From assembly GCA_039105265.1 (NCBI GenBank), contig JAPFFF010000058.1, positions 434,001 through 498,000 on the forward strand: a DNA stretch of 64,000 nucleotides, in the 5' to 3' direction. The translations under genes were made by a program, and so were the position numbers. Below, piece after piece: positions 32,601-44,340 of the stretch (its first letter is position 1; each line of letters begins with the position of its first letter). The stretch comes from Tritrichomonas musculus. Taxonomy: Eukaryota; Parabasalia; Tritrichomonadida; Tritrichomonadidae. Under the pieces are notes generated by a model that worked only from the letters and a program-made list of their open reading frames with translations, was not told the DNA's origin and did no database searches.

Positions 32601-33743
32601 TTGTTTCAAATATTATTTTTAAACATATATTTGATATTGATTTAACTGAATCTGTTGATGAATATTATTAAACTGTTCTTTTTTGTTGAATATTTTTAAA
32701 ATTGGGCTGTTTCTTTGACAATTAATATCGTTTGGAGGGGACAATAAAATTAAAGTTCATCACTATAATAAGAAAAATACATATACTTATATGATTTATT
32801 GTAATTTAAACTTTCTTTCAATTTTTTCCATTTGTTGCAAATGATTTAAAAAGGTTCAATTATATATGCAAATATTCATTGATATTCAAAATAAAAAAAC
32901 ATTTTAAAATAAAGATATTAAAATAAAAATAATTTATGATAAATTTTTCTTAAATAAAATTTCTATGAAAAGATATATCAATATATACTTTTGGTTTATT
33001 ATTATATCACAAAAAGTTAGATAATTTAACAAAAAGCTATCATTCATAATAAAATTCATTGAAAAATTATTTTCATAATATTAGGGAAATGTTACGATTA
33101 TTTTATTTTTTGTCTATATAGCCAATATTATATACTGACATACAATATAGATCATTAGAAGTGGAGTAATAATCGAAACATTTTGTTCATGATTAATATC
33201 CATGATAATCAAAAGTACGAAAAAAAGATAAATTTCTACTCCGTAAGTTATCATATTATTTTGAAATATCAAAATATCTCTCATTAATGTGATTTTTTTA
33301 TAACTGGTCCAAGAGAACAATTGTTATTTATGTTTTTTTATTTTTTTTAACGGACAAAATAAACGGCCTCCGTTTACCTTTTTTTGATATCAGAATTTTC
33401 AATTAAACTTTTTGATAAATATATGATCGTAATTCATTCTCAAATATTTCATAAAAAGAATGTATTTTTTCGATTTTAATCTTAAAATAAACATCAATAC
33501 ATTCTAGTATTTATTTTTAGATATAATAAAATCACCAATACCAATTATAAAAAAAGATAAATCTGTTTGAGATCTCGAGATCTCGGTAATTGATATCAAG
33601 TTAACAAATATTTTTATATCACTTTTCATATCTGATATCTTGATAATCGATAATCTCGATATCAGATTTTTAAAATGATAATTGAGTATCAGATGTAAAA
33701 AAGTGACGTTTTTGAAAAGGTAATAAAATTTTTAAAAAAGAAA
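29659..33743. other. long A+T-rich stretch without genes; one short repeat cluster
   Basis: Only very short low-complexity frames. A cluster of three direct copies of AAAAAGTGAGTTGGAAATAG lies at about 30507-30530, 30590-30612 and 30632-30655. A GTGA-rich patch lies near 31286-31330. A GATC/TCGAT-rich patch lies at about 33565-33665, similar in style to 18760-18846. I see no RNA gene or transposase. Confidence 0.45.
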
Positions 33744-33751
33744 GTTTTTAA

Positions 33752-35341
33752 ATAGGTGGGCCACCAATGAATTTTTATAACTTTTGCACCATTAGATAGA
33801 TTACATATAATAATAAAATAAAATATTAATTATAGTTCATAAATATTAAAGATAAAGTTTTTATGAATAATTTAAATTTTCCTATTTTGTTTGTAAACTA
33901 TTCAAATAGAATAGATAAAATCTTTCAAAAATATTTGAAATAATTTTCTCAAAATTAAAAGAATTTAAAAAGATCATTCAATTTATATAAGAAAATTTTA
34001 TTTATTAAGAATAAAAATATCTATTTTAATTTTAAATTAATTGTTTAATTTAATTTTGTTTAAAGTTATATTTTGTTGATTATAATCAAAGACAAAATAT
34101 AAAAAGAAATAAATGATTTTTTCTATACCTAAAATTTTGAATATAACAATTGAAGCATTCTATAAAAATTCGTTTTGAAAAAGTTAGAAATAATCAATTA
34201 TTCGATTTTAATGATTTTGATAATTTATTAGTATATGATTTATTATAAAATATTTAAAATATTTTTAACTATTATATTTATGTATATAATATTATAATAA
34301 AAATATATTATGTTTATTTCTATTTAATTCGCTATATTTATAATTTTTATTAAAACTTAGTTTTTTTTTGAAAATTTAGAAATTCAAATAAATATAAAAT
34401 ATTTTTTATTTTGATTATCTTTGCTTTTTAAATTTATATTGAAATATCTCATTTATATATATTTTTAATATATAACACTATTATGTAATAATAATATTAA
34501 TATAGATTAATTTTATTTTATATTAAGATATTGCTTTTTCTAAAAATCTCAAAATTTCAATAAGGGAAAAAATATAAAAAATATTTGAAAGCGATTTTTA
34601 TAAATTGAGAGAAAATTGAATAAAAAAAAGCAGATTTTAATTTTTTATGATTTTTTAATAAAGGTCCAATATTCTAGGACGTATATCTGATTTTAATTTA
34701 CCTTTATTTATACCAAATTTATTGTTTGACCGTTTATAATTTCTTACCAAGTGGCTCCAAAATTGAATCATTCCGTTAACTAATTCAACTTTTTGAATAT
34801 GTTTTCCCAACTAACCTTTATCAGAGTAGATGCAACTCACGGAGATGTTATTTTCAAAAAGTTTGTTTTTCTGAGGTTTATGCAATTTTTTTTGAGAGAG
34901 TTGCACCTACTCTCCTTTATCTTTGAAGTTATGTTATAACTAACTATATCAATAAAAAGCCTGGGCGATGAAGAAACTAAATATCAAAAAAGAAAGCATT
35001 CAATTTTTTTATATACTTCTGAAAATTAAAAATACATTTTATTTTAACTTTTTAGAGAAATCTATTAATTATTTTATATTGTTTCCAGATCATTCTTGAT
35101 GTATGACATATATAATATCATAAAATAATAGTAATATGTATTTTAATTTATTTGAACTTGTGGTATTGTATATCATGTATTAAAAAAAAAGTTGATGAAT
35201 ATTAGTTCAAAACTTAATTTAACAACTGCATCCTATCACATATGTGTTATATAAATATATATTATGAAATTGCTGAATAATTCTTAAAATTCGAAGAAAA
35301 AAAGAACTTTTTTAAAGTCAAAAAAAAAGTGGCCCACCTAT
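33752..35341. mobile_element. ATAGGT-ended non-coding element, 1.59 kb
   Basis: Ends ATAGGTGGGCCAC (33752) and its exact inverse (to 35341), with a perfect 8-bp duplication GTTTTTAA at 33744-33751 and 35342-35349. It has no coding capacity. The first six bases and the T/A-rich 8-bp target are shared with the P-like element at 13623-18284, so it may be mobilised by that family. It carries a 91-bp MITE at 34823-34913. Confidence 0.7.
34823..34913. mobile_element. 91-bp MITE nested in the ATAGGT element
   Basis: Terminal repeats AGAGTAGATGCAACTC and GAGTTGCACCTACTCT (one mismatch), with a perfect 8-bp duplication CCTTTATC at 34815-34822 and 34914-34921. The 8-bp site suggests hAT-type mobilisation, but the termini differ from the hAT element at 21549. 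Confidence 0.7.
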
Positions 35342-35349
35342 GTTTTTAA

Positions 35350-37324
35350 AGATTAAATGAAATAATATAAAACATTCGCTTGTGAATATGCTATTAATAC
35401 TTTTAAAAAAGTAAAATATCTTTTATATGTCCCGATCTGGTGAACTTTTTTGAAATAATAATATTTCGATAATTTTGCACAAATAAGAAATCAATGAATA
35501 TTGTTTTAATATATAATTTTATCATATTGAAAATCATAAAAAAATAACATTTATTTAAACATAAAAAGCATTCAACATTTCAAAAAATACAAATTTTTAT
35601 TTTTTGTCATCCAAATTTGATTAGAAAGAATAATGAATATTCACCTCTACCTCTTATTTTGATATATGATATTTTTGATGTGGCATACAATCAAATTATA
35701 TTATTTTTATTTCTTCAATCAATCTATTGAATAAAAAAAATTCATATTAAGCTGCTTTTTTGAATGAAAAAATGAAGTGAATAATTGAAAATTGTTTATT
35801 TTATCAATTTAAAGTCATTGATTTTTATTGCTATTCAACACTTAGAAACAGAATGAATAATACTACTTATATCCTAAAAAGAGCATGCTTAAATAACATA
35901 TATGAAAAAATGTATTCAAATGATGTATCAAATGTCTAATTTACATGATGAGCTAAAAATATATCTAAATATTTTTTAATTATACGTTTTTAAAATAATT
36001 AATTATTATATACATGCTATATGTTTCTCTTTTTATTTTTAATCTTATGATATATATATGTTTTAAACATTTTTTTTGATATCACTTATAATTTCGATTA
36101 TTATCTTTTTTTTTTTGTCCTGAATTTTAACTTTTTAGTAATTATTGTTCTTTAACATATATTCATATATATTTATTTATTGTTATTATTTCAATTCATC
36201 TTTTAAATATTTAGATATTAAAAATATATCATGAAAAGTTGTTAAATATTTTGTTAAGGTGTTCAAATTTAAACTTTTTGATTTATATTTTCCTTCTTTA
36301 TAGATATGCCAATATATTTTTAAATAAAGTAAATAACAATAAATATTTACAATTAAAAAATGTAAAAATAATTATAATATGTTAATAACATATAAATAAA
36401 ATAAGAAATATAAATTACAATATAATATACTTATTATTATTTAATTCTAACTTTTCAAAAAAAATAAAATTTTTTGAATAAAAAAATTGTGAACCTTAAA
36501 AACAAATAAGTTTTCAAAAAGTTAATTAGATCCCTTGAAAATCTTGTAATTTATTTTTATCTTAATTAATTTACTATACACTGATGAAATAAAGCATTTA
36601 TATAATTATTATAATTAATATAAAATAATATAATATATAATATATAGGTAGAGGTGAGATATAAAACTACCAAATTAATATTAAAATTTTAAAACATAAT
36701 TATCTTAATATATTCAAGTTTTTTTCATAACTAATAAAATCAAATTATATTTATAATCTGGCATTATATAAGATTAATACTATAAAACTTAGCAAATCTT
36801 CATTTTTTCACTTTTTCTGAGGGATAAAACATCGCTTTTTCTTCGGGCATGAAAAGATGAATTTGACAATAAATAACATATTTTTAATATTTAATGTGTA
36901 TTTAATCACATATATGATTTTAGGTCAAAAAATCAGGACAGATTTTTTTAACTACCTAACAAAACTAATTTTTGGCAATTATGTAACTTCTTTCCCTATG
37001 AATAAATAATCAAAACAATAAGTATTTCATATAATACAATAAATGTTTAAAATAAGCATATAATAAAATTATTGAGATATAAAATATTAAAGGAAATAAA
37101 AGCAAAATATTAAAAAGACAAAATACGTTATTTTAGTCCCTGCACTTCTTTTCATTCATAAATGATTATAATTTTTTTCTTCCATCAAAGATTACTGCAT
37201 AAGTCAGTTTTCTTAGGCTAATGCAATTTGATTATTGCATTAATTTTATTATTTAAGAATTTTTCACTTTAAAAGTCAAATAATATTATATAATATAAAA
37301 TTTAAAAATCGAAAAAAAATTTAT
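35350..37324. other. A+T-rich spacer before the kinase gene, no gene seen
   Basis: No frames or RNA-like features. A 12-bp inverted pair (TCACCTCTACCT at about 35641; AGGTAGAGGTGA at about 36644) lacks a target duplication. The last part (about 37140-37324) is the 3' side of the kinase gene. Confidence 0.45.
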
Positions 37325-39694
37325 TTATAATGTCTTTGATGTTGGTGGTCTAATTCTCTTTAAAAATGTTTCGTCGTTAAAATCAAATGGTTCTTGTGGG
37401 AAGTTTATCTGTTCTTTAACAAGTGTGAATGCCTTTTTGAATTGGCTATGAAAATTCTTAAACATTGGAATTGCTGTTTCAACTGTGTATCCTTCTTTTA
37501 TACTAAAAGCTTTCAAACGTGCTAACAAGTAAGCTGTTACTTGATAGCAGAAAAATGCCTCATCAGCAATCTCCTTTTTAGGTACTGCTCTTAATAATGT
37601 TATTACTGTATCAAGATGAGAGAGTAATTCCTTTACGGCATCTACACAAATAGGAGGATCACCAACTTTGGCTGGAGTTTGACTTTCTTTATTTTTTTTC
37701 AAAAATGACGTTAAAGCAAAATTACCTTCAAATTGAGGGAAATGCTTATGAAAACTCTTACGTGATAAAATAACTGGCCCCATTGGAGGAGGTATATTTT
37801 CTGGGAGGCAAAGAGCCACTTTATCAACATTTGTACCGCAAGCATGTAAAAATTGAAAGAAGAATAAGGTAGATGGATAAGATGCGTTAACTGAATATAA
37901 AACAGATGTTAATTGAATTTCATCGAGTTTGATGCATTTTTTCATAAATCCAATAGCATCATGCTCTATCAGTTTTGGACTAAATTCACCAACAACACTA
38001 TAATCTTCAATCTCTGATGAACTCTTTGCGCTTAATGGAATCTGGGCTGGAGATTCTTGGGAAACATCAACAAGTGTTGAATCTTCTGCAGCAGTAACTT
38101 TTCCTTGCTGCTTAGCTTGTTGAACAGCAAGCTCGAACGGATCATAACTGCCATTGCCTGATGGTGGAGTAAATGTTGGTGCAGGCCCTTGAGCAAATGG
38201 ATCATTTGAAATAGGAGCAGAGCCTTGGCTATTGAATGGATCATTACTCGGTGTCTGGCTAGTGTTTTGTGAACTTGGGAGGGCTGCGAAAGGATCATAA
38301 GTATTGCCATCACTTTGAGATTTAGTATGAAATGGATTGGATTGGGGTTGAGAATTGTTGAATGGATTTGTAGATTGTTGCGGAGGATTGTGAAATGGAT
38401 TAGTTTGTGGCTGAGAATTATTGAATGGATTTGAGGATTGCTGTGGAGGTTTATCGAATGGATTTGATGATTCTTGTGGAGGATTATCGAATGGATTTGA
38501 AGATGCTTGTGGAGTGTTATCGAATGGATTTGGAGGTGGAACAGTGGAATTACCACTGAATGGATTTGTTGATTTGGGAGCTGATTGACTGAATGGATTA
38601 GATTGTGCATTATTAAACGGATTTGCAGATTGTGCTTGTTGAGGTTGCGGGCTAGTGAATGGACTACTCTGAGGATTACCTTGTGAAAATATATCGAAAT
38701 TTGTCGTTGGGGTATTTTTTCTTGGAAGTTGATTTTGATCTTGCGAATTATTATTCTGGAAGTTATTTGAACTGCTATTATTTCTACTTAATGCTTTTGT
38801 TTGTTTCCATTTTGGATCAACTAAATCAGGAAATTGCCTGTATAATTCACCAAGAACATCGCGTGCTGATGGCCTCATATCAGGATCAGTCTCGAATATA
38901 TACTTAACAATGTCCTTAAATTTTTGATTAACATTCTTATTAGCAGGCCACTGGTATTTTACGTTAAGAATTTGTAAATTATTTCCTTCAGCAAATGCAT
39001 CTTTGAATGTACATAATTTATAAAGAATGCATCCTAGTGCCCATACATCAACTTTTGTTCCAATAGTTTGATTTCGGTATAAGTCGCACATTTCAGGCGC
39101 TCTATAAAGAGCTGTCGTATTTTTCTGTATATCATCTGATGCAATGTTTCGTTCAGATTCATTTTTTGGCTTGTAAACATGAGTTGTAGCTGAGCCAAAA
39201 TCGCACAATTTCCATATTCCGTTATTTCGAAGAACGTTTTCAGGTTTAAGATCTCGATGAATTACTGGAGGGCTAAGTGAATGCATATGATTGACTGCCT
39301 CGCAAACTTGTGTAAACACTTCAACAATTTTTTTATCATCAAAACCTTGATGATAAACAGCATTGATGTGCTTAATTAAGTCATCTGGACAGTTTTCCAT
39401 CAAAATTATTGCTTGACGTGTTGCTTGATTTGATGTCATTCCAAAAACACTAACTATATTTGGATGATTTGCGCAGCGCTTTTGAATTTCATATTCTTGT
39501 AAAATAGCATCATAATGTTCTTGATCTGGCGCTTGGAGAGCTTTTAATGCATAAGCTTTTCCTGAAGAATCTGTGCAACGGTATATAATTCCATATCCTC
39601 CATCTGCAATTTTATCGCCAACGGTAATGCTCATATTATTGATGCTAAGCGTAGTTCCTGTTAATCCAACAGAAAGTCTATTAGTAAAACTCAT
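37325..39694 (-). CDS. NAK/AAK-type endocytic protein kinase with NPF/DPF motifs and ANTH-like tail, 789 aa
   Basis: Kinase domain at residues about 22-290: glycine loop, K51 (YALKAL), HRDLKPEN with D148, DFG 165-167 and APE 199-201 in NTTALYRAPEM, a pattern typical of the NAK (AAK1/GAK/Ark1/Prk1) family that phosphorylates clathrin adaptors. A disordered Pro/Asn/Ser/Gln region (about 300-570) carries ten NPF motifs (EH-domain ligands) followed by four DPF motifs (AP-2 ear ligands). The last 200 residues look helical and include FHKHFPQFEGNFALTSF, which resembles the ANTH domain of AP180/Sla2. A role at clathrin coats is therefore inferred. An ATTCATATCA motif lies 24 bp upstream of the ATG. 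An ANTH-like tail on a NAK kinase is unusual. Confidence 0.85.
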   Translation of the reverse strand: MSFTNRLSVGLTGTTLSINNMSITVGDKIADGGYGIIYRCTDSSGKAYALKALQAPDQEHYDAILQEYEIQKRCANHPNIVSVFGMTSNQATRQAIILMENCPDDLIKHINAVYHQGFDDKKIVEVFTQVCEAVNHMHSLSPPVIHRDLKPENVLRNNGIWKLCDFGSATTHVYKPKNESERNIASDDIQKNTTALYRAPEMCDLYRNQTIGTKVDVWALGCILYKLCTFKDAFAEGNNLQILNVKYQWPANKNVNQKFKDIVKYIFETDPDMRPSARDVLGELYRQFPDLVDPKWKQTKALSRNNSSSNNFQNNNSQDQNQLPRKNTPTTNFDIFSQGNPQSSPFTSPQPQQAQSANPFNNAQSNPFSQSAPKSTNPFSGNSTVPPPNPFDNTPQASSNPFDNPPQESSNPFDKPPQQSSNPFNNSQPQTNPFHNPPQQSTNPFNNSQPQSNPFHTKSQSDGNTYDPFAALPSSQNTSQTPSNDPFNSQGSAPISNDPFAQGPAPTFTPPSGNGSYDPFELAVQQAKQQGKVTAAEDSTLVDVSQESPAQIPLSAKSSSEIEDYSVVGEFSPKLIEHDAIGFMKKCIKLDEIQLTSVLYSVNASYPSTLFFFQFLHACGTNVDKVALCLPENIPPPMGPVILSRKSFHKHFPQFEGNFALTSFLKKNKESQTPAKVGDPPICVDAVKELLSHLDTVITLLRAVPKKEIADEAFFCYQVTAYLLARLKAFSIKEGYTVETAIPMFKNFHSQFKKAFTLVKEQINFPQEPFDFNDETFLKRIRPPTSKTL

Positions 39695-39717
39695 AATATG
39701 AGTAAATTAATCAGTAA

Positions 39718-39727
39718 TGATATGAAT
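39718..39727 (-). promoter_or_regulatory. initiator-like ATTCATATCA of the kinase gene
   Basis: On the coding strand it lies about 24 bp before the ATG. Trichomonad genes are known to use an initiator overlapping a TCA close to the ATG. The same word precedes the golgin and Dus genes. Confidence 0.45.
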
Positions 39728-40125
39728 TATCTTCCAAGTAACCGTACTTTTTAAAAGATTTAAATCATTTTTTGTTTTCATCATTATCTTGTTGAACAAA
39801 TGATAATTATTATTTATTTGAGCATGAGCGAATATTTAATTACATTCTATTGGCTTATAGAATTTTTTTATACATATAATTCTAATCCTACTAATATCAA
39901 TGTATTGAATTAACCCCTTTAGCATTTATGCTTACAGTTACTTGATAAATACAATTAACTATTACTAATGCATATAATACTATCCATTGAAAACATTAAC
40001 ATCAATAAAAATAATGTAACGAAAAATCAATATATTAGAATACAATTTTGGAGTCTCATAGAGTTTACACAAAAATAAATAAATAAATTATTAGATTTGG
40101 AAAGTAAAAAACATTTTATATAAAA
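39728..40125. other. spacer, no gene seen
   Basis: 5' flank of the kinase gene and 3' flank of the membrane-protein gene. A+T-rich with no further signal. Confidence 0.5.
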
Positions 40126-42705
40126 TTAACCACACGTGAAATTAGATGAATATTGATAAGAAGTCATTAAAGTACCTAAATACCAACCAACAGCAATAAC
40201 TCCAACAATAACAGCATTGTTTAAAATTGTTGTCAATTTATCAATTGTAGAACCATCAAGAACAACATCTAATGTTTTATACATTTTGGTCATTCTTCTT
40301 GCTGCTGTTTTCTTTTTTATTGTGAAGCATTCTTTAACCTGTAACCCATCTAACGCATATTCTTCATTTTTTCTTCTCAATTCTAGAATAGAATCAAGCA
40401 TTCCATCTTCTATTTCAACAATATTACCAACTACATGTTCCTCACCATCAGAATCGATTTCGATTCTTTGTTGGTCATGAAAGTGGTGATGTCGATTTTT
40501 CTTCTTCTTCTTTTCTCTCTGTCCATTTGACATCATATCAACTTCACTATTTAATCCTTTTGTTTTTCTATGTTTAGATGATTTATATATATTAACATTT
40601 GATGATATATCATCCATTAACGAATATGAGTCAGAATCATCATAATCTGAATCTGTATTATATATTTGTGCTGTCTGTGGTCGAGTTGGATAGTGTGATG
40701 GAACTCCTGAAACCGTTATTAAAGGTGTTGCTGGCCTAGAATTATGTCCATTTGGATGGTTATGCGCTCTACTTGTATTTGGTTTGTAATAATCTTGTTT
40801 GAAATCTGGTAAACGTGCACCAGATTCAACTGGATGTAAAATTCCTGCTTCAACTTCTACCAAAGATTCATATCCACTACTAACAACTTTTCGCTTAATC
40901 TGCTTAAAGCGACTAAAATATTTGTTTTTCTTTTTCTTATCGATTTCATCTTCATTTTTACTCTTTTCGTTTTTAGATATATGTATATGTCGATGCTCTT
41001 TGACATCTTTTGTATCTGCTTTTCGAATAATTGTTGGATCTGATTTGTCTTTTTTTGTTCCTTCTTTTCCTTCACAGCAAAGAATGAATAAAACTGAAAA
41101 AACAGGAAATATAAGCATCAATATCGAAATTGGAAAAGAAACCGCTTCCGGTATATTAACTCCAGAATATGTGATAATTGCAAAAATTGAAAAAATAGCT
41201 TCCATAAATTCCATTGATGATTCAAAGAAAGTGTTAAATGGATATAAGTAAGGTTTCAAATAAACATGAATTCCAAATGTAAATCCGTAATAAACAGGAT
41301 AAACATATATTAAATTGTTAGAAAATATTTCTTGGCACACTGTTAAAACCATTAAAACAAATTTCAAGCCTAGAAGAACAACACTCCATATTGCAAATTT
41401 TGATTTGTAATCCTGAAAAAGAAAAACGCCGGTTGAATTCAGTCTGTGAATGATAGCTCCGTATTTAATTTCTTCAGTCTTTCCATAAACATTAATTCTG
41501 TCAATATATTTATGATTTCTTTTGGTAATATAGTACCAAAGCCACGGCAGCCCTAGCATAACAATAACAATTGTATATAAAATTAAGCCGCCGGTCATAA
41601 TAATAATATCATTCACAAATAAAAGATCAGGGGCTTGCTTCATTCGAAGTTCTCCCATTCCAGAACACTTTTTATCGCAAAAATTGCTGCGAAGTTCGTG
41701 ATCAATGCAAGGTCTACAACTAGCTGTGTGGTTAATAAATGGAAACCAGGGGATATCTGTATCTTTGACTTGATAATATAGGTATTCATCCTTTGGACAA
41801 GAGATATATGTAGGTGTGATCATTGTAATTAAGACAGTAAGAATTGGTATATATAAAAGGTCTAAGACCATCATTAATATTCTAAGACCCCATCGACGAA
41901 TAAACTGCTTAACTAGTGTTAAAAAATAACGACCACAATGAAAAAGTCTTAAAACATATATAACAAAAAATATTACACCTAATGGAATTCCGAAAATAGG
42001 TAGAAGTAATGTTATGATCTCTGGAAAATCATATGGAATTGGGAACGCATCTAAACACCAAAAACTCAAAAAGAAAAATGCAAATGAAACGAATAAGAAT
42101 GCGTACGAAACTAATAAATTGGCTTTAGGTGGCGCAATTTCTATAATTTGAGAAAATTTATGAATGGAAATATTAAGATCTTTAAAAGATAATTCGCATT
42201 TTTTGCTAGGCAAAATTCCTTGCATGTAATAATTACAAATTTCATCAACGAGAACATAAAGTTCAAAATCATCTTTTTGCTTTGTAAGAAAAAGAAAAAT
42301 AATTCTGAGAGCGATAAAAACAACGCATATTGCAATAATAGAAATATTAAAAAGAGACCAGCTTCCAATTATTGAGGAAGTTATAAAATAGGTTCCAACG
42401 CCAAAAGCGATAAGATCAAGAACATGAGTCATTGTAACTCCAATTGGATTAATGAACCAAACTAATAATACATCAAGTAAAAAAGGGATGGCAAGTGCGA
42501 GAACCATCAATTGTGATCGAAGGTCAAAATCGGGTAATTGAGGAATTGCATTTTGTATTTTTTCGTAAAATAAATATATAGATACTAATACTTCTTTCAA
42601 TTTTGGAGGAATATTAAGGCCATCAAGTGAAACAGTGAGACCAAGCTTTTGTAAATATGAAACTAAAGTTGACAAAACAGATCCCCATGAAGCGCCTCCC
42701 GCCAT
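40126..42705 (-). CDS. polytopic membrane protein of unknown function, 859 aa
   Basis: About nine to eleven hydrophobic segments: roughly residues 66-85, 90-112, 118-140, 198-222, 232-262, 280-305, 368-398, 430-460, two or three between 468 and 545, and one at the extreme C-terminus (about 835-853). Between 305 and 365 is a Cys-rich loop (SCPKDEY, CRPCIDH, CDKKCSG), probably luminal or extracellular and disulphide bonded. Residues about 545-830 are hydrophilic and Lys/His/Ser rich with an acidic patch (DSDYDDSDSYS) and poly-Lys, probably cytosolic. No signature of a known channel or transporter is visible to me. No clear initiator word is seen, and the ATG follows an A/T-rich leader. Confidence 0.8.
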   Translation of the reverse strand: MAGGASWGSVLSTLVSYLQKLGLTVSLDGLNIPPKLKEVLVSIYLFYEKIQNAIPQLPDFDLRSQLMVLALAIPFLLDVLLVWFINPIGVTMTHVLDLIAFGVGTYFITSSIIGSWSLFNISIIAICVVFIALRIIFLFLTKQKDDFELYVLVDEICNYYMQGILPSKKCELSFKDLNISIHKFSQIIEIAPPKANLLVSYAFLFVSFAFFFLSFWCLDAFPIPYDFPEIITLLLPIFGIPLGVIFFVIYVLRLFHCGRYFLTLVKQFIRRWGLRILMMVLDLLYIPILTVLITMITPTYISCPKDEYLYYQVKDTDIPWFPFINHTASCRPCIDHELRSNFCDKKCSGMGELRMKQAPDLLFVNDIIIMTGGLILYTIVIVMLGLPWLWYYITKRNHKYIDRINVYGKTEEIKYGAIIHRLNSTGVFLFQDYKSKFAIWSVVLLGLKFVLMVLTVCQEIFSNNLIYVYPVYYGFTFGIHVYLKPYLYPFNTFFESSMEFMEAIFSIFAIITYSGVNIPEAVSFPISILMLIFPVFSVLFILCCEGKEGTKKDKSDPTIIRKADTKDVKEHRHIHISKNEKSKNEDEIDKKKKNKYFSRFKQIKRKVVSSGYESLVEVEAGILHPVESGARLPDFKQDYYKPNTSRAHNHPNGHNSRPATPLITVSGVPSHYPTRPQTAQIYNTDSDYDDSDSYSLMDDISSNVNIYKSSKHRKTKGLNSEVDMMSNGQREKKKKKNRHHHFHDQQRIEIDSDGEEHVVGNIVEIEDGMLDSILELRRKNEEYALDGLQVKECFTIKKKTAARRMTKMYKTLDVVLDGSTIDKLTTILNNAVIVGVIAVGWYLGTLMTSYQYSSNFTCG

Positions 42706-44340
42706 ATGCTTTTATCTTAAAAAATTTTTCTTTGAATTGTTCACAATTTTGATAACATTTTAAATTCACAGTTTTCATTAATGAAAAAGATTTAGTTGCA
42801 AGAAAGTGATATTATTTAATTTAGTTATATATAACAAAATCGATTATATTCTATAGTCTTCCCAAAAAATTTTGATAGAGATTTTGAATGAATTTGGCTG
42901 TTTAAACTTTGAAAAAATAATATAAATAATATTCTCAATTTTGAACAATTAATATATCAGGAATAATGAAGTAACAGTTTATAATTCCAAATAATTATGA
43001 ATTTTTTGCAGTGTATATTATAATTTTTTTTTCTAAACTCATGATCACAAGAAAAAAATAAGATAAACAAATTTGAAAAAATTTAGAAAATAAAAAATTT
43101 TGAATAAAAAAAAATTACTCAGAAAAAAAAATCTAAAATATATAAGGCAGATAGCATTAATAACGTATGAAATATAGCCCATAACATAAATTTTCAAGGA
43201 TTTTATCTTATATGCTGTATTTCTAATAAGTATTTATAATTCTAGAAAGGCTACAAACAATAAATCGGACTTTATGACAACTATGAAGAAGCATTTTAAA
43301 TAAATTTAGCTTATTTTAAAAGGTCAATTTTAGGCCAATTTAAGGTCATAAAGTTTTGATAGAAACCGTAACTTTTTAAAAAAAGAAAAACAACTTTTTC
43401 TTGGAATAAAAGTGTAATAAACCATTTTTGAACTTATTGGGATGACTATAAACCTTGTTTTTTTATTTGCACTTCCTATTCAAAATAAACTATATTTTCT
43501 TCATTAATAAATAGGTTTAGTTTCAGCATTGAATTTTTGAAAATAAAAAAAAATTGATATAAAAAAAAATCAAAATAATTCAAATTCAATTCATATTGAC
43601 TATATTTTATCAACAAATATTTTAGTTAATAAATTCAAGATAAGTGATTGATTTTCACTGATGAAAGTCGTTATTGAAAAGTTCTCAATAGAACGTAGGA
43701 AACTATTTGACCTCCGACTACTTGCATATATAGAATATTTATTTATTATTAATGATATATTTAATTAATATATTTATTAAAATATTAAATTTTCTAACGG
43801 TACGTTTTGAGATATTATCAAACATTTTTAAGCCCAAAATTAACCCAAAAACCAATAATTCAATGGTTTATAATAATTTTAATGAGAAAGAAAAGGGTTC
43901 GACGTTTGGTGGTTATCATATTCTAAAATTATAAAAAATTAATATTAAATAATATTAACATTATCAATAACATGATGCAATTTTAAATATGAAGCCGATT
44001 CTATTAGGCAAAATAGAGATATTTCACCAAAAAAAATACAAACAGAAAAAGTTTAACTTTTGAAAGGGGAAAATATTTTTGAGTTCTTATCTAATTTCCA
44101 CCATTCAAAGAGATTTTGTAAATCTATGAATTGCTTTCACTTTTTGAGTTTTCTCCCTCAAAAAGTGAACCATTCAAGAGATTTCTAAATATCCAAATAT
44201 ATAAATATTTTATAACCTTCATAATATATATTCTTCTTTCATAATTTTTTTTTACATATTTTAAATTAATTAAAAAATTATTAATTGAATATCATTTAAG
44301 ATAATATTATTTATGAAAAAATAAAATTGAATTAATACAC
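42706..44340. other. spacer, one strong hairpin
   Basis: No credible gene; the 60-codon frame at 43752 is low-complexity. At about 44142-44172 TTCACTTTTTGAG pairs with CTCAAAAAGTGAA around a loop of about 8 bp. A near-repeat CCATTCAA(A)GAGATTT lies on both sides (about 44100 and 44173), as if a small hairpin element had inserted and duplicated its site. Confidence 0.45.

Noticed and set aside
31093-33320. Small frames at 31093, 31281 and 33114
   Set aside because: 60-70 codons of Tyr/Asn/Ile/Phe-rich sequence without promoter words or motifs.
35641-36655. 12-bp inverted pair TCACCTCTACCT / AGGTAGAGGTGA as transposon ends
   Set aside because: No target duplication at either side and similarity stops after 12 bp; likely chance in 1 kb of simple sequence.
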